Below are positions 16,238 through 25,571 of a stretch of 64,000 nucleotides of DNA, piece by piece (the stretch's first letter is position 1; each line of letters begins with the position of its first letter). Below the pieces are notes generated by a model that ran no database searches, was not told where the DNA came from, and was given only the letters and a program-made list of their open reading frames with translations. Both the position numbers and the translations under genes were made by a program. The stretch lies in assembly GCA_947470185.1 (NCBI GenBank), contig CANIRZ010000004.1, positions 32,378 to 96,377 on the forward strand. The letters run 5' to 3'. This DNA is from Sphingomonadales bacterium (lineage in GTDB: Bacteria > Pseudomonadota > Alphaproteobacteria > Sphingomonadales > Sphingomonadaceae).

Positions 16238-17637
16238 CAGACTTTACCACCTTGGTTTCTGCGTTTGTACGGCGGATATTTGGCGGGTCCGCCGAGGTTG
16301 AAAACCTGATGCGGCTGACTGGCGGTGCCAATATGGAAAGTTGGTCATTCGACTATGCAGGGCATGGTTATGTACTTCGTCGCTCCCCCTCGGCTGAGAT
16401 GATGGCCGGTCGCGTTTACGGCCATGACATTGAAGCTGCGGTTGTGCGTGCGGCGTTTATGGCCGGCGTAAAGGCACCTGAAATTATCGCCGAGGTCGAG
16501 GCAGTAGATAATCTTGGCACTGGATATATGATGCGCAGAGTCGAGGCCGAGGTTAACCCGGCAAAGATACTGGCTAGTCCACCGTCGTCATTGATCAATG
16601 ATTTTGCACGAGAATTGGCGGCCATTCACGCCGTGCCGCGGGACACTTTGCCAGCTTTGCCTGAGGCAGGGGCAGCGAGCTTGCTGACGGACCTCAAAGC
16701 ACGCTTTCTCCTCTTCGGCGGCAATCGCCCTGTCATGGCCCTCGCGTTCAGATGGCTGGAGGATCATTTGCCCGCACCGGTAGACGCTGTCCTGCTTCAC
16801 GGCGATTTTCGGATGGGCAATATCATGGTCGACACCGATGGCCTTGCCGCCGTGCTGGATTGGGAGCTGGCCCATCTGGGGGACCGACATCAGGACTTGG
16901 CGTTTGGGTGCATCAACAGCTGGCGCTTTGGATATATTGATCGGCCAGCATTTGGCATTGGGCAAATGGACGCATTCTTCGCCGCTTATGCCCGCGAAAG
17001 CGGTCATAATGTCGATGCTGGGCGCTTTCAATGGTGGCTGGTTTATGCGACATTATGGTGGGGCGTGTGCTGTCTCCAAATGACCGACATTTGGCGGAGC
17101 GGAGCAGACTCTGGTTTAGAACGCGCAGTCATCGGTCGGCGTGCTTCAGAAACCGAGGTCGACTTGCTCATGTTGCTTGAGGAAGACGCGCCGATCGCCG
17201 AACAAAACCGCCACCCTGAACATCGCTCACCTCTGGCGGCTGCCGTTCCAGAACCCTATTCCAAGCCACCACCTGCGGCTGAGATGCAGGCATGGATGCT
17301 GAAAAGTGAAGCTCATTATGTGGGCGAAACGTCTGCTGCCGAACTCCTGAACGCCTTAGCCAGTTGGATTGAAACGGACATCAAACCGCACGCAAAAGGT
17401 CGCGACCGGTTCATGGCTGCCGTCGCAATCAACGCGCTGGGCATACTCAAACGCGAAACAGAAGGTGGCACTTCCATTCATGACAAGCTGCTGTCTGAAG
17501 AACTCTTATCAGGTCGCAAATCCCTCGCCACGCCGAATTTGCTGGCGCAATTGAAAGCGCAGTCGCTGCAAAAACTGGCTGCAGACCAACCAAAATATTC
17601 CGCACTGGCGGTCGCCCAACAGAAATGGATACATTGA
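16234..17637 (+). CDS. APH-family acyl-CoA phosphotransferase fused to a DUF6285-like domain
   Basis: 467 aa. Residues 1 to about 300 form an aminoglycoside-phosphotransferase/ACAD10-type kinase: LLHGDFRMGNIM carries the catalytic Asp and VLDWELAHLGDRHQDLA the metal-binding Asp. The last 120 residues (from about AEMQAWML; core SAAELLNALASWIETDIKP and FMAAVAINALGILKRE) resemble DUF6285, often a separate partner gene. The TTG at 16234 overlaps the previous stop (TTGA) with GAAGGG 7 nt upstream. It is coupled to an acyl-CoA dehydrogenase, the arrangement used for 4-hydroxyacyl-CoA breakdown (ACAD10/11, LvaA-LvaC). Function is inferred. Confidence 0.8.
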   Translation: MTDFTTLVSAFVRRIFGGSAEVENLMRLTGGANMESWSFDYAGHGYVLRRSPSAEMMAGRVYGHDIEAAVVRAAFMAGVKAPEIIAEVEAVDNLGTGYMMRRVEAEVNPAKILASPPSSLINDFARELAAIHAVPRDTLPALPEAGAASLLTDLKARFLLFGGNRPVMALAFRWLEDHLPAPVDAVLLHGDFRMGNIMVDTDGLAAVLDWELAHLGDRHQDLAFGCINSWRFGYIDRPAFGIGQMDAFFAAYARESGHNVDAGRFQWWLVYATLWWGVCCLQMTDIWRSGADSGLERAVIGRRASETEVDLLMLLEEDAPIAEQNRHPEHRSPLAAAVPEPYSKPPPAAEMQAWMLKSEAHYVGETSAAELLNALASWIETDIKPHAKGRDRFMAAVAINALGILKRETEGGTSIHDKLLSEELLSGRKSLATPNLLAQLKAQSLQKLAADQPKYSALAVAQQKWIH

Positions 17638-18902
17638 TGCTGTTTGAAATCCCCTCGGATATATTGGACTATCTGGCCGAACTTGACGCATTCATTGAAC
17701 GCGAGATCAAGCCGATTGAAGCGCGCGATGACAATATCCGCTTTTTCGACCACCGCCGCGAACATGCGCGTACCGATTGGGACAATGACGGCCACCCGCG
17801 TGCAGACTGGTGGGCACTGCTTGCCGAAATGCGTCAGGTGGCGGACAAAGCTGGACATTACCGCTTTGCAATTCCGGCCGAATATGGCGGTAAGGACGGC
17901 TCGAATTTGGCCATGGCCGTCATCCGCCACCATTTGGCGCATAAGGGATTAGGGTTGCATAACGACCTACAGAACGAAAGCAGCATCGTTGGCAACCTTG
18001 TGCAGGTGTTGATGTTGCGTGATTTCGGCACAGCTGAGCAAAAGGCAGAATTTATCCCACCAATGCTGCAAGGCAAAATGGGCTGGAGCTTTGGCCTGAC
18101 CGAAGAAGATCACGGTTCGGACGCCACGCATATGGACACATCTGCGGTCCCCGAAACGCGAGATGGTGTCGCTGGATACCGGATTAACGGCAACAAGATG
18201 TGGACGACTGGCCTGCCGTACACCAGCCATGTGATGACTTTTGCCCGCACCAGCGGCGATAATGGCAAAGCGCGGGGTATCACCTGTTTCGTTGTGCCAA
18301 CGGACGCACCCGGTTTCGAAATCGGGGAATATATGTGGACATTCAACATGCCCACCGACCATCCCAAGGTGAAATACACCGACGTTTGGGTGCCCGAAAG
18401 CGCGATTTTGGGGGCGCTCGATAACGGCCTTGCCGTCGCACAGCATTTTGTTCACGAAAATCGTATCCGGCAAGCCGCAAGTTCACTTGGCGCGGCGCAA
18501 TATTGCATCGACGAAGCGGTGAAATATGCCCGTGAGCGCAAGCCTTTTGGCAAACCGCTTGCTGTGAACCAAGCAATCCAGTTTCCATTGGTCGAGCTTC
18601 AAACGGATGCAGAAATGTTGCGGTTGTTGATTTACAAAACCGCTGCCGAAATGGACAGCATGTCTAAACCAGAGGTGGCTCTGCGTCTTTCCGATAAGGT
18701 GAGTATGTGCAACTACAAAGCCAATCGGTTGGTTTGCAACGCTGCAGATTTTGCAATGCAAGTTCATGGTGGCATTGGCTATTCGCGGCACAAGCCTTTT
18801 GAACATATTTATCGCCACCATCGCCGCTATCGCATCACCGAGGGTGCTGAAGAAATCCAGATGCGCAAAGTGGCGGGGCATCTTTTTGGGTTCATGGGAT
18901 AA
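17637..18902 (+). CDS. Acyl-CoA dehydrogenase (ACAD10/11-like)
   Basis: 421 aa flavin-dependent acyl-CoA dehydrogenase. Visible blocks: FGLTEEDHGSDATHMDT in the middle domain, KPFGKPLAVNQAIQ, and the C-terminal HGGIGYSRHKPFEHIYRHHRRYRITEG region split by conserved helices. The ATG at 17637 overlaps the kinase stop (TGATG); an alternative ATG lies at 17625. The immediate kinase partner suggests it acts on a phosphorylated 4-hydroxyacyl-CoA or on branched or very-long-chain acyl-CoA rather than as a generic beta-oxidation enzyme. Confidence 0.87.
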   Translation: MLFEIPSDILDYLAELDAFIEREIKPIEARDDNIRFFDHRREHARTDWDNDGHPRADWWALLAEMRQVADKAGHYRFAIPAEYGGKDGSNLAMAVIRHHLAHKGLGLHNDLQNESSIVGNLVQVLMLRDFGTAEQKAEFIPPMLQGKMGWSFGLTEEDHGSDATHMDTSAVPETRDGVAGYRINGNKMWTTGLPYTSHVMTFARTSGDNGKARGITCFVVPTDAPGFEIGEYMWTFNMPTDHPKVKYTDVWVPESAILGALDNGLAVAQHFVHENRIRQAASSLGAAQYCIDEAVKYARERKPFGKPLAVNQAIQFPLVELQTDAEMLRLLIYKTAAEMDSMSKPEVALRLSDKVSMCNYKANRLVCNAADFAMQVHGGIGYSRHKPFEHIYRHHRRYRITEGAEEIQMRKVAGHLFGFMG

Positions 18903-18925
18903 TCTTTTTTGGGACGGGTAAATTA

Positions 18926-19729
18926 ATGCAGCAGGCAACGGATTTTTTGGATGAAAGCATGGCTCTTGATGGGCTTCTTGCATCTTTGGCCGAGGACGAT
19001 TTTGACACGCCGACCCAGTTCAAGGGTTGGACGATCAACAACATTATGCGGCACCTGCACGTATGGAACATAGCGGTCGATTTATCTTTGTGTGACGAGG
19101 CAGCCTTTGGCGCGTTTGTTGCCGCTATGATGGCCGGTGTCCGTGGCGGTAAGTTGCCGGAGTTTGAAGCATCTTATCTGGATGGTCTCTCCGGCCATGC
19201 ATTGCGTAAGGCTTGGATGGATCGTGCCGCAGTAACTGCGGCGGCATTTGCGGCAGCCGAGCCGAAACTTCGCCTCAAATGGGTTGGCCCCGAAATGAGC
19301 GCGTTGAGCTCAATTACCGCGCGACTGATGGAAACTTGGGCACATGCACAGGCCATATATGATGCCCTTGGCGTGGAGCGGCGAGATACCGACCGGATTG
19401 GCAATATTGTTCGGCTGGGCGTTATCACCTGGGGCTTCACGTGGAAGAACCGACGCATGGAGCCGCCCGGCCCGATGCCGCAGTTACGCCTTAACGCTCC
19501 GTCTGGCGCGATTTGGGAATATGGTGAGCCATCGGACAGCGGGATGATTTCCGGGAACGCGACCGCCTTCTGTCAGGTCGTGACGCAATGCCGCCACGTC
19601 GCCGACACTTCACTTGAAGTCACTGGCGAAGTCGCGCATCAGTGGATGTCAGTAGCACAATGCTTCGCAGGGCCACCACAGGACCCGCCAGAACAAGGCG
19701 CACGGCATCGCGCCGATAAGGGAGTTTAA
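18926..19729 (+). CDS. TIGR03084 family metal-binding protein (DinB superfamily)
   Basis: 267 aa. The N-terminal DinB_2/maleylpyruvate-isomerase-like four-helix bundle includes TPTQFKGWTINNIMRHLHVWN, with His ligands, and LMETWAHAQAIYDALG further on, both typical of TIGR03084. The C-terminal part resembles the wyosine base formation domain. Biochemical function is unknown. It lies 23 nt after the dehydrogenase and 5 nt before the amidohydrolase, in one likely operon. Confidence 0.8.
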   Translation: MQQATDFLDESMALDGLLASLAEDDFDTPTQFKGWTINNIMRHLHVWNIAVDLSLCDEAAFGAFVAAMMAGVRGGKLPEFEASYLDGLSGHALRKAWMDRAAVTAAAFAAAEPKLRLKWVGPEMSALSSITARLMETWAHAQAIYDALGVERRDTDRIGNIVRLGVITWGFTWKNRRMEPPGPMPQLRLNAPSGAIWEYGEPSDSGMISGNATAFCQVVTQCRHVADTSLEVTGEVAHQWMSVAQCFAGPPQDPPEQGARHRADKGV

Positions 19730-19734
19730 AGATC

Positions 19735-21039
19735 ATGAAGAAAATCGTTTTCATTTCGATCAGCGCGCTTTTGCTTGCGGGTACGCCTCTGGCGGCGCAA
19801 ACTGTTGATCAAGTCACGGTGGTTCATGCAGGAAGGTTGCTCGATAAGCCCGGCAGTGCACCGAACGGTCCATCCACCGTGATCATCCGCAATGGCAAGA
19901 TTGTCGAAGTCTTGTCTGGCTATCAACCCGGCCCAACAGGCGCGACGCTCATCGACCTTAAGGACAAGTTTGTTCTCCCGGGCCTTATCGATAGCCATGT
20001 GCACCTTGATAGTGATGCAGGCGGCGATGCGGCCTTGATCGAATCGTTCACCGATAGTCCGGCCCGTGCAGCCTATCGCACCGCTGGCAATGCCAAGAAG
20101 ACATTGATGGCTGGCTTTACGACCGTCCGCAATTTGGGCGACGGTAGTGGCGCGACATTGGCATTGCGCGATGCCGTCGCTGCCGGCGAATTGCCGGGCC
20201 CCCGCATCATTGACGCCGGTCGCTCTATTTCGACCACTAGCGGCCATATGGACGCAACCTTGTCGGTTTCGGAGGATCTTCATGGCAGTATTGGTCAGGA
20301 GAATCTGTGTGATGGTGTGGAAAGCTGCCGTCAGGCGGTGCGCAAGCAAATCCGACGCGGTGTCGACGTCATCAAAATCGCGACGACGGGCGGTGTAAAC
20401 AGTCGTATCGGGTCGGGCTTAGGTCGTCAGATATTCGATGATGAGGTCAAGGCGTTGGTCGACACTGCGCATCTTTATGGCAAGAAAGTTGCCGTGCATG
20501 CGCATAGCGACGACGGCATCAACGCCGCGCTTGCGGTGGGCGCAGACTCGATTGAGCATGGCACCATGCTGACCGATGAAAGTATCAAATTGTTCAAAGC
20601 GGCAGGCGCATATTATGTCCCAACACTGTCGACGGTGAACGGCTACATTGAGAGGCTTGCGGCGAACCCCAATGCCTATCCACCCGATGTGCTTGCCAAA
20701 GTAAAATGGCGGATTGGCGTTACGGGCAAAAGCCTTGCTAAAGCCTATCCAGCTGGCGTGAAGATTGCCTTTGGAACCGACGCAGGCGTTTCGAAGCACG
20801 GCAAAAATGCCGATGAATTTGAACTGATGGTCAAATACGGTATGCCCGCCAGCGCCGCCATTCAAGCTGCAACGATGAACGCTGCAACGCTTTTAGGCGT
20901 CGATAAACAGGTCGGCTCGCTGGAGCCCGGCAAAGCTGCTGACTTGATAGCAGTCGCGGGTGACCCAATCGTGGATATCACAACCTTAAAATCCGTACGT
21001 TTTGTCATGAAGGATGGGCGGGTCTTCAAGGCCGAATGA
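19735..21039 (+). CDS. Exported metal-dependent amidohydrolase
   Basis: 434 aa. An N-terminal signal peptide (KKIVFISISALLLAGTPLAAQ) is followed by an imidazolonepropionase-like amidohydrolase barrel. Metal ligands are in DSHVHLD, VAVHAHSDDG, SIEHGTM and FGTDAG, with a candidate bridging Lys in VIKIATTGG. Relatives are periplasmic peptidases or prolidases (Xaa-Arg/Xaa-Pro). AAGGGAG precedes the ATG. Its last 14 nt overlap the convergent DUF2855 gene. Confidence 0.87.
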   Translation: MKKIVFISISALLLAGTPLAAQTVDQVTVVHAGRLLDKPGSAPNGPSTVIIRNGKIVEVLSGYQPGPTGATLIDLKDKFVLPGLIDSHVHLDSDAGGDAALIESFTDSPARAAYRTAGNAKKTLMAGFTTVRNLGDGSGATLALRDAVAAGELPGPRIIDAGRSISTTSGHMDATLSVSEDLHGSIGQENLCDGVESCRQAVRKQIRRGVDVIKIATTGGVNSRIGSGLGRQIFDDEVKALVDTAHLYGKKVAVHAHSDDGINAALAVGADSIEHGTMLTDESIKLFKAAGAYYVPTLSTVNGYIERLAANPNAYPPDVLAKVKWRIGVTGKSLAKAYPAGVKIAFGTDAGVSKHGKNADEFELMVKYGMPASAAIQAATMNAATLLGVDKQVGSLEPGKAADLIAVAGDPIVDITTLKSVRFVMKDGRVFKAE

Positions 21040-22114
21040 TGATCCCTTTTTGCGGATCCGTTTTGCCTTGAAGTGTCTCAATAAAGGCCGTCGTAGCCGA
21101 TTGAAGGCCTTTGTGTTCTTCTACCTCGACAATGCCGTGCGCCGCGGCAAGGAAACTTTTCCAGCTGCGGCCGACAGCTTCGCCAAAACCTTTTGGTCCT
21201 AATTCTTGGATCGTAGCGACCGCGTGGTCGGGGGCGAAGAACAGAACGGGTTTTGGCCCCGGCATGGTCTCGCCGCTTGCACCCGCACTATTTGGACCAC
21301 GCGCGTCAACATGGGTGGCCCCTACAAGGCAGCTATACGCTAGGTTGCCTGCTAGAGTGTAATGGATCGAGCGCAGCAGTGAAGAGTTGCCGGCGAAGTC
21401 GACGCAAACAGACGCGCTTTGGGGCAGGGCACTGACGTCGTCATAGGCCATGACGTCATCATATAGTCCAGTGCCCTTCACGAAACCTAAATTGCCTTTC
21501 GACGTCAGGCCAATACGCTTGATATCGGGCGACAGGTCTCTCGCTACGCTCGCAAGCCCCATTGCGGTTTTTGATGACGCGCTCGTAATGACCATGTTTT
21601 GCGCGCCGAACCAGCGTTCACGGCGGAGCATCGCTTCAATAAGGAAACCGGTTTTGAACAAAGGTCCGAAAAGCATCCGCTCTGCCTCTTTGGCTGGGTC
21701 ATGTTCGGGGTCTGCGGCAAGGCGGCTATATTGATTGTATATGGGGCTCATCGGTTGCCGGTGCGCGGCCATGTCCGTAAAGCCACTTTGGTTCACTTTA
21801 CCGGGTAAAACATCAAGATGCGTCCCCATAGGCAGATAGCCATAGACGCGCTCGCCGACTGCGATATCCGGGTGGCGCGATTCTTCGACAATCGCGTGCC
21901 CCCACATCGGCACAACGCCAAAATCACCTTCCGCAGGAAAGAAATTCCAATAACCGAACACGTCGCCAATGACGGCGTACGTTATATTGTTTGCAGTGAC
22001 GGAGAAACTTTCGATTCGCAAACGGACAGCGCCCTCGCTTAACATGGGCATTGGCGCCTCATTAACATGCGTTTGCGTCAAAGCCTGTTTATGTACCCAG
22101 ATAGTCGATGCCAT
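21026..22114 (-). CDS. DUF2855 family protein
   Basis: 362 aa. The N-terminal half (SFSVTANNITYAVIGD; YWNFFPAEGDFG) followed by ITSASSKTAMGLA and VCVDFAGNSS is the DUF2855 pattern. The family looks like a degenerate quinone-oxidoreductase fold lacking the usual glycine-rich nucleotide turn; its reaction is unknown. GGAGG lies 7-8 nt before the ATG at 22114. It is divergent from ribBX and overlaps the amidohydrolase tail-to-tail. Confidence 0.82.
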   Translation of the reverse strand: MASTIWVHKQALTQTHVNEAPMPMLSEGAVRLRIESFSVTANNITYAVIGDVFGYWNFFPAEGDFGVVPMWGHAIVEESRHPDIAVGERVYGYLPMGTHLDVLPGKVNQSGFTDMAAHRQPMSPIYNQYSRLAADPEHDPAKEAERMLFGPLFKTGFLIEAMLRRERWFGAQNMVITSASSKTAMGLASVARDLSPDIKRIGLTSKGNLGFVKGTGLYDDVMAYDDVSALPQSASVCVDFAGNSSLLRSIHYTLAGNLAYSCLVGATHVDARGPNSAGASGETMPGPKPVLFFAPDHAVATIQELGPKGFGEAVGRSWKSFLAAAHGIVEVEEHKGLQSATTAFIETLQGKTDPQKGIIIRP

Positions 22115-22192
22115 GATTGATCCTCCAGACTAGGGCTTAACCGCGTGCCTATGCGCTTTCAATGGCGGACTTTATCATCGCTTGCGCGCTCC

Positions 22193-22231
22193 GATGTGAT
22201 TTGTATCTTTGACAATCACATCAGGATGTGA
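22193..22231 (+). promoter_or_regulatory. Three-half-site operator candidate overlapping the ribBX promoter
   Basis: GATGTGATT (22193-22201), AATCACATC (22214-22222) and GATGTGA (22225-22231) form two overlapping inverted repeats. The central TCACATC-AG-GATGTGA palindrome is perfect over 16 bp. Half-site centres are 21 and 11 bp apart, i.e. two and one helical turns. TTGACA at 22209-22214 and a weak -10 (AAATAG, 22232-22237) flank the palindrome at 17-bp spacing, so a bound repressor would block the promoter. The start would be at or just before the ATG (leaderless). No FMN riboswitch is present. Confidence 0.55.
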
Positions 22232-22244
22232 AAATAGGCGAATC

Positions 22245-23546
22245 ATGAGCATTCAACTGATCACTAAACTTCGCAGCCTCGTCAACGACGGCGGCCTTTC
22301 ACGGTCCGGCCTTGCACGCGCGGCGGGCCTTCATGCCAACACTTTGCGTGATTTGGATGAGCCGGGCTGGAACCCGACTGCGGAAACGCTTCGTAAGCTG
22401 GAAAGCTACTTATTTTCCAATGATGACACGCCTGCGCTGGTGTCGATTGAGGAGATCATTGAAGAGGCGCGCAACGGACGGATGTATATTCTTGTCGATG
22501 ATGAAGATCGAGAGAATGAAGGGGACTTGATCATTCCGGCGCAAATGGCGACGCCAGATGCGATTAATTTTATGGCAACACATGGTCGAGGCTTAATCTG
22601 TCTTTCCATGACCAAGGCTCGATGCGAGCAGCTTGGCCTAACGCCTATGGCGCGGGAAAACCGCGAAAGCATGCAGACCGCGTTCACGGTGTCCATAGAA
22701 GCCCGTGAGGGCGTTACGACCGGCATCAGCGCCGGTGACCGCGCACGCACCATTTCTGTCGCTGTGGATGCGTCCATGGGGCCTGACGACATTGTTTCGC
22801 CCGGTCATGTCTTCCCGCTCACCGCACGCGATGGTGGCGTTCTGGTGCGTGCAGGCCATACGGAGGCTGCGGTCGACATTAGCCGGCTTGCAGGACTCAA
22901 TCCTTCCGGCGTGATCTGCGAGATCATGAAGGATGATGGGACGATGGCGCGGATGGACGACCTTGTCGCCTTCGCCCGCATGCACAACCTGAAAATGGGA
23001 ACAATCCGGGACCTAATCGCCTATCGCCGTAAGCATGATCATTTGGTCGAAAAGCGGGCGGAGATGAAATTCAACAGTCGCTGGGGTGGCGATTGGACGG
23101 CCATGACCTTCTACAATAAGGCCACCGGCGACGAGACCATCGCATTGGTCAAGGGACGCATTGATCCTGAAAAACCGACATTGGTTCGTATGCACACCAT
23201 GTCCATGTTCGTTGATGTATTTGGCGAAGAAAACGAACGATCGGGTTTGCTGTCACGGTCGATGGACGCAATAGCCGCCGAAGGCACTGGCGTGATCGTG
23301 GTCATCAACAAGCCGATGAAGGGCGTTGTCTCGCGCTTCATGCAGTTGCGCGCGGAAGGCAAGCAAGCCGGCGCGCCAGAGATAGAAGAGCTGCGCGACT
23401 ATGGCGGCGGCGCGCAAATCCTGACCGAACTTGGTGTGCAGGACATGATATTGCTGACCAACACACATCACACGCTGGTCGGGCTTGAAGGCTACGGCCT
23501 TTCCATTGTAGGCGAGCGGCCTATTCCCGGCACCGGAGGCGAATAA
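22245..23546 (+). CDS. ribB: 3,4-dihydroxy-2-butanone 4-phosphate synthase with N-terminal HTH and defunct GTP cyclohydrolase II domain (RibBX type)
   Basis: 433 aa. Residues 1-60 form an XRE-like helix-turn-helix ([19 protein letters not shown]). Residues 70-275 are Rib[13 protein letters not shown] is the metal/phosphate loop and [21 protein letters not shown] the active-site block. The C-terminal region aligns with GTP cyclohydrolase II but lacks the three zinc Cys and the GEVHGD region, so only the RibB reaction (ribulose 5-phosphate to DHBP in riboflavin synthesis) is expected. This is the RibBX arrangement. It overlaps ribH by 1 nt (TAATG). The fused HTH with an adjacent palindrome suggests autoregulation. 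Confidence 0.87.
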   Translation: MSIQLITKLRSLVNDGGLSRSGLARAAGLHANTLRDLDEPGWNPTAETLRKLESYLFSNDDTPALVSIEEIIEEARNGRMYILVDDEDRENEGDLIIPAQMATPDAINFMATHGRGLICLSMTKARCEQLGLTPMARENRESMQTAFTVSIEAREGVTTGISAGDRARTISVAVDASMGPDDIVSPGHVFPLTARDGGVLVRAGHTEAAVDISRLAGLNPSGVICEIMKDDGTMARMDDLVAFARMHNLKMGTIRDLIAYRRKHDHLVEKRAEMKFNSRWGGDWTAMTFYNKATGDETIALVKGRIDPEKPTLVRMHTMSMFVDVFGEENERSGLLSRSMDAIAAEGTGVIVVINKPMKGVVSRFMQLRAEGKQAGAPEIEELRDYGGGAQILTELGVQDMILLTNTHHTLVGLEGYGLSIVGERPIPGTGGE

Positions 23547-23965
23547 TGGCAAAGTTCCTTATAGTTGAAGCACGATTTTATGACCATCTGAACGACATGC
23601 TCGTTTCAGGCGCTAAGGCCGCGTTAAAGGCCAAGGGTCATGAGGTTGAGGTTATCACTGTGCCCGGCGCGCTTGAAATACCAGGCACTATTGCCATGGC
23701 TGCAGAAGCGCAAATATATGACGGATTTGTCGCCATTGGTGTTGTTATTCGCGGTGAAACCTACCATTTTGAGATTGTTGCAGGTGAAAGCGCGCGGGGT
23801 ATCATGGCCTTGACGATGGATGGCATCGCAATCGGTAACGGCATATTGACCGTCGAAAACGAAGAGCAGGCGATTGTGCGCGCTGATCCTAAGCAGAAAG
23901 ATAAGGGCGGCGAGGCTGCTGTTGCTGCGATGGCCTTGCTAAATCTGCAAAATCGTTTCAACTGA
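23546..23965 (+). CDS. ribH: 6,7-dimethyl-8-ribityllumazine synthase
   Basis: 139 aa. Catalyses the penultimate riboflavin step, joining DHBP with the pyrimidine intermediate. Motifs: [11 protein letters not shown] near residue 39, the [14 protein letters not shown] catalytic block (His near residue 75) and [12 protein letters not shown]. Start overlaps the ribBX stop, coupling production with the enzyme that makes its co-substrate. Length is normal. ribD, ribE and ribA are not in this window. Confidence 0.94.
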   Translation: MAKFLIVEARFYDHLNDMLVSGAKAALKAKGHEVEVITVPGALEIPGTIAMAAEAQIYDGFVAIGVVIRGETYHFEIVAGESARGIMALTMDGIAIGNGILTVENEEQAIVRADPKQKDKGGEAAVAAMALLNLQNRFN

Positions 23966-23969
23966 AAAG

Positions 23970-25571
23970 ATGAGCGCACCAACCTTATCGAGCCAGATCA
24001 ACCCCGAAGCCGAAGAGTTTAAGGCGCGCAGTGCCCATAATCGGGCGCTGCGTGACGACCTTTGGGCGAAAGTCGCCGAAGCCGCGTTAGGTGGTAATGA
24101 GAAGTCGCGTGAGCGCCATGCTTCGCGTGGAAAATTGCTGCCGCGTGAGCGCGTCGAACGCCTGCTTGATCCCGGATCTCCTTTCCTAGAAATCGGCCAG
24201 CTTGCAGCGTGCGACCTGTATGATAGCGAAATTCCCGGTGCAGGCTTGATCACGGGTATTGGCCGCGTTTCGGGTCGTCAGTGCATGATTGTTTGTAATG
24301 ACGCGACGGTAAAGGGTGGCACTTATTACCCGATGACCGTCAAAAAGCATTTACGTGCGCAAGAAATTGCTGAGGCCAACCGGTTGCCGTGCATCTATCT
24401 GGTCGACAGCGGCGGCGCCAACCTGCCGCATCAGGACGAGGTCTTTCCTGACCGCGACCATTTTGGGCGGATCTTTTTCAATCAAGCAAATATGAGCGCC
24501 AAGGGCATCCCGCAAATCGCCTGTGTCATGGGAAGCTGCACCGCGGGCGGCGCTTATGTGCCCGCCATGTCAGACGAGAGCATCATTGTCCGCAATCAGG
24601 GTACGATCTTCTTGGCAGGCCCGCCCCTAGTAAAGGCCGCAACGGGTGAAGAGATTAGCGCCGAGGATTTGGGCGGCGGCGACTTGCATGGTCGCAAATC
24701 GGGCGTGGTCGATCATGTGGCCGAAAATGACGAACATGCGTTGACCATTGTGCGTGATATCATCTCGCATTTAGGTCCAATCTACAAACCGGACATTGAC
24801 TTAAAAGAGCCTCGCCCGCCAAAGTTTGACACCGAAGAGCTTTACGGCGTCATCCCCGACGATGTGCGTGCGCCCTATGATGTTCATGAAGTTATCGCGC
24901 GGCTGGTCGATGGCAGCGAATTTCACGAATTTAAGGCGCTGTATGGCACGACCTTAGTCTGCGGCTTTGCACATATCTGGGGGATGCCGGTCGCGATCCT
25001 TGCCAACAATGGCGTGCTGTTTTCGGAAAGCGCGGTCAAAGGCGCGCATTTCATCGAGCTTGCTTGCCAGCGGCGGATACCGCTCTTGTTCCTCCAGAAT
25101 ATCAGCGGCTTTATGGTGGGCGGCAAATATGAGGCGGAGGGTATCGCCAAGCATGGCGCGAAACTCGTCACCGCCGTCGCCACCGCGAGCGTACCCAAGA
25201 TCACAGTCCTCATCGGCGGCAGCTTTGGCGCGGGCAATTACGGCATGTGTGGGCGGGCTTATTCCCCACGTTTTCTTTTCACTTGGCCCAATGCGCGCAT
25301 TTCGGTGATGGGTGGAGAACAAGCGGCCTCGGTGCTCGCCACCGTCCACCGCGATGCGGAAAAATGGACGCCGGAGGAAGCCGAAGCCTTCAAGTCCCCA
25401 ATCCGTCAGAAATATGAGGATGAAGGCAACCCCTATTACGCGACCTCGCGGCTTTGGGATGATGGTATCATTGACCCGGCGCAGACGAGGGATGTTCTTG
25501 GATTGGCGTTTGCGGCCGCACTAAACGCACCCGTCGAGGAGGCACCCCGCTTTGGGGTGTTCCGAATGTGA
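23970..25571 (+). CDS. mccB: Methylcrotonyl-CoA carboxylase, carboxyltransferase (beta) subunit
   Basis: 533 aa biotin-dependent carboxyltransferase. The N half has [15 protein letters not shown] and [20 protein letters not shown], both characteristic of 3-methylcrotonyl-CoA carboxylase beta rather than propionyl-CoA carboxylase. The C half has [20 protein letters not shown] and the [10 protein letters not shown] acyl-CoA block. It carboxylates 3-methylcrotonyl-CoA in leucine degradation together with the next gene. It starts 4 nt after ribH and overlaps mccA by 4 nt. Geranyl-CoA carboxylase is a less likely alternative. Confidence 0.9.
   Translation: MSAPTLSSQINPEAEEFKARSAHNRALRDDLWAKVAEAALGGNEKSRERHASRGKLLPRERVERLLDPGSPFLEIGQLAACDLYDSEIPGAGLITGIGRVSGRQCMIVCNDATVKGGTYYPMTVKKHLRAQEIAEANRLPCIYLVDSGGANLPHQDEVFPDRDHFGRIFFNQANMSAKGIPQIACVMGSCTAGGAYVPAMSDESIIVRNQGTIFLAGPPLVKAATGEEISAEDLGGGDLHGRKSGVVDHVAENDEHALTIVRDIISHLGPIYKPDIDLKEPRPPKFDTEELYGVIPDDVRAPYDVHEVIARLVDGSEFHEFKALYGTTLVCGFAHIWGMPVAILANNGVLFSESAVKGAHFIELACQRRIPLLFLQNISGFMVGGKYEAEGIAKHGAKLVTAVATASVPKITVLIGGSFGAGNYGMCGRAYSPRFLFTWPNARISVMGGEQAASVLATVHRDAEKWTPEEAEAFKSPIRQKYEDEGNPYYATSRLWDDGIIDPAQTRDVLGLAFAAALNAPVEEAPRFGVFRM

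Noticed and set aside
22115..22244. FMN riboswitch before ribBX
   Set aside because: The RFN element's conserved stems are absent; only short inverted repeats are seen.
23046..23546. Functional GTP cyclohydrolase II in the C-terminal part of RibBX
   Set aside because: The zinc-binding cysteines are absent.
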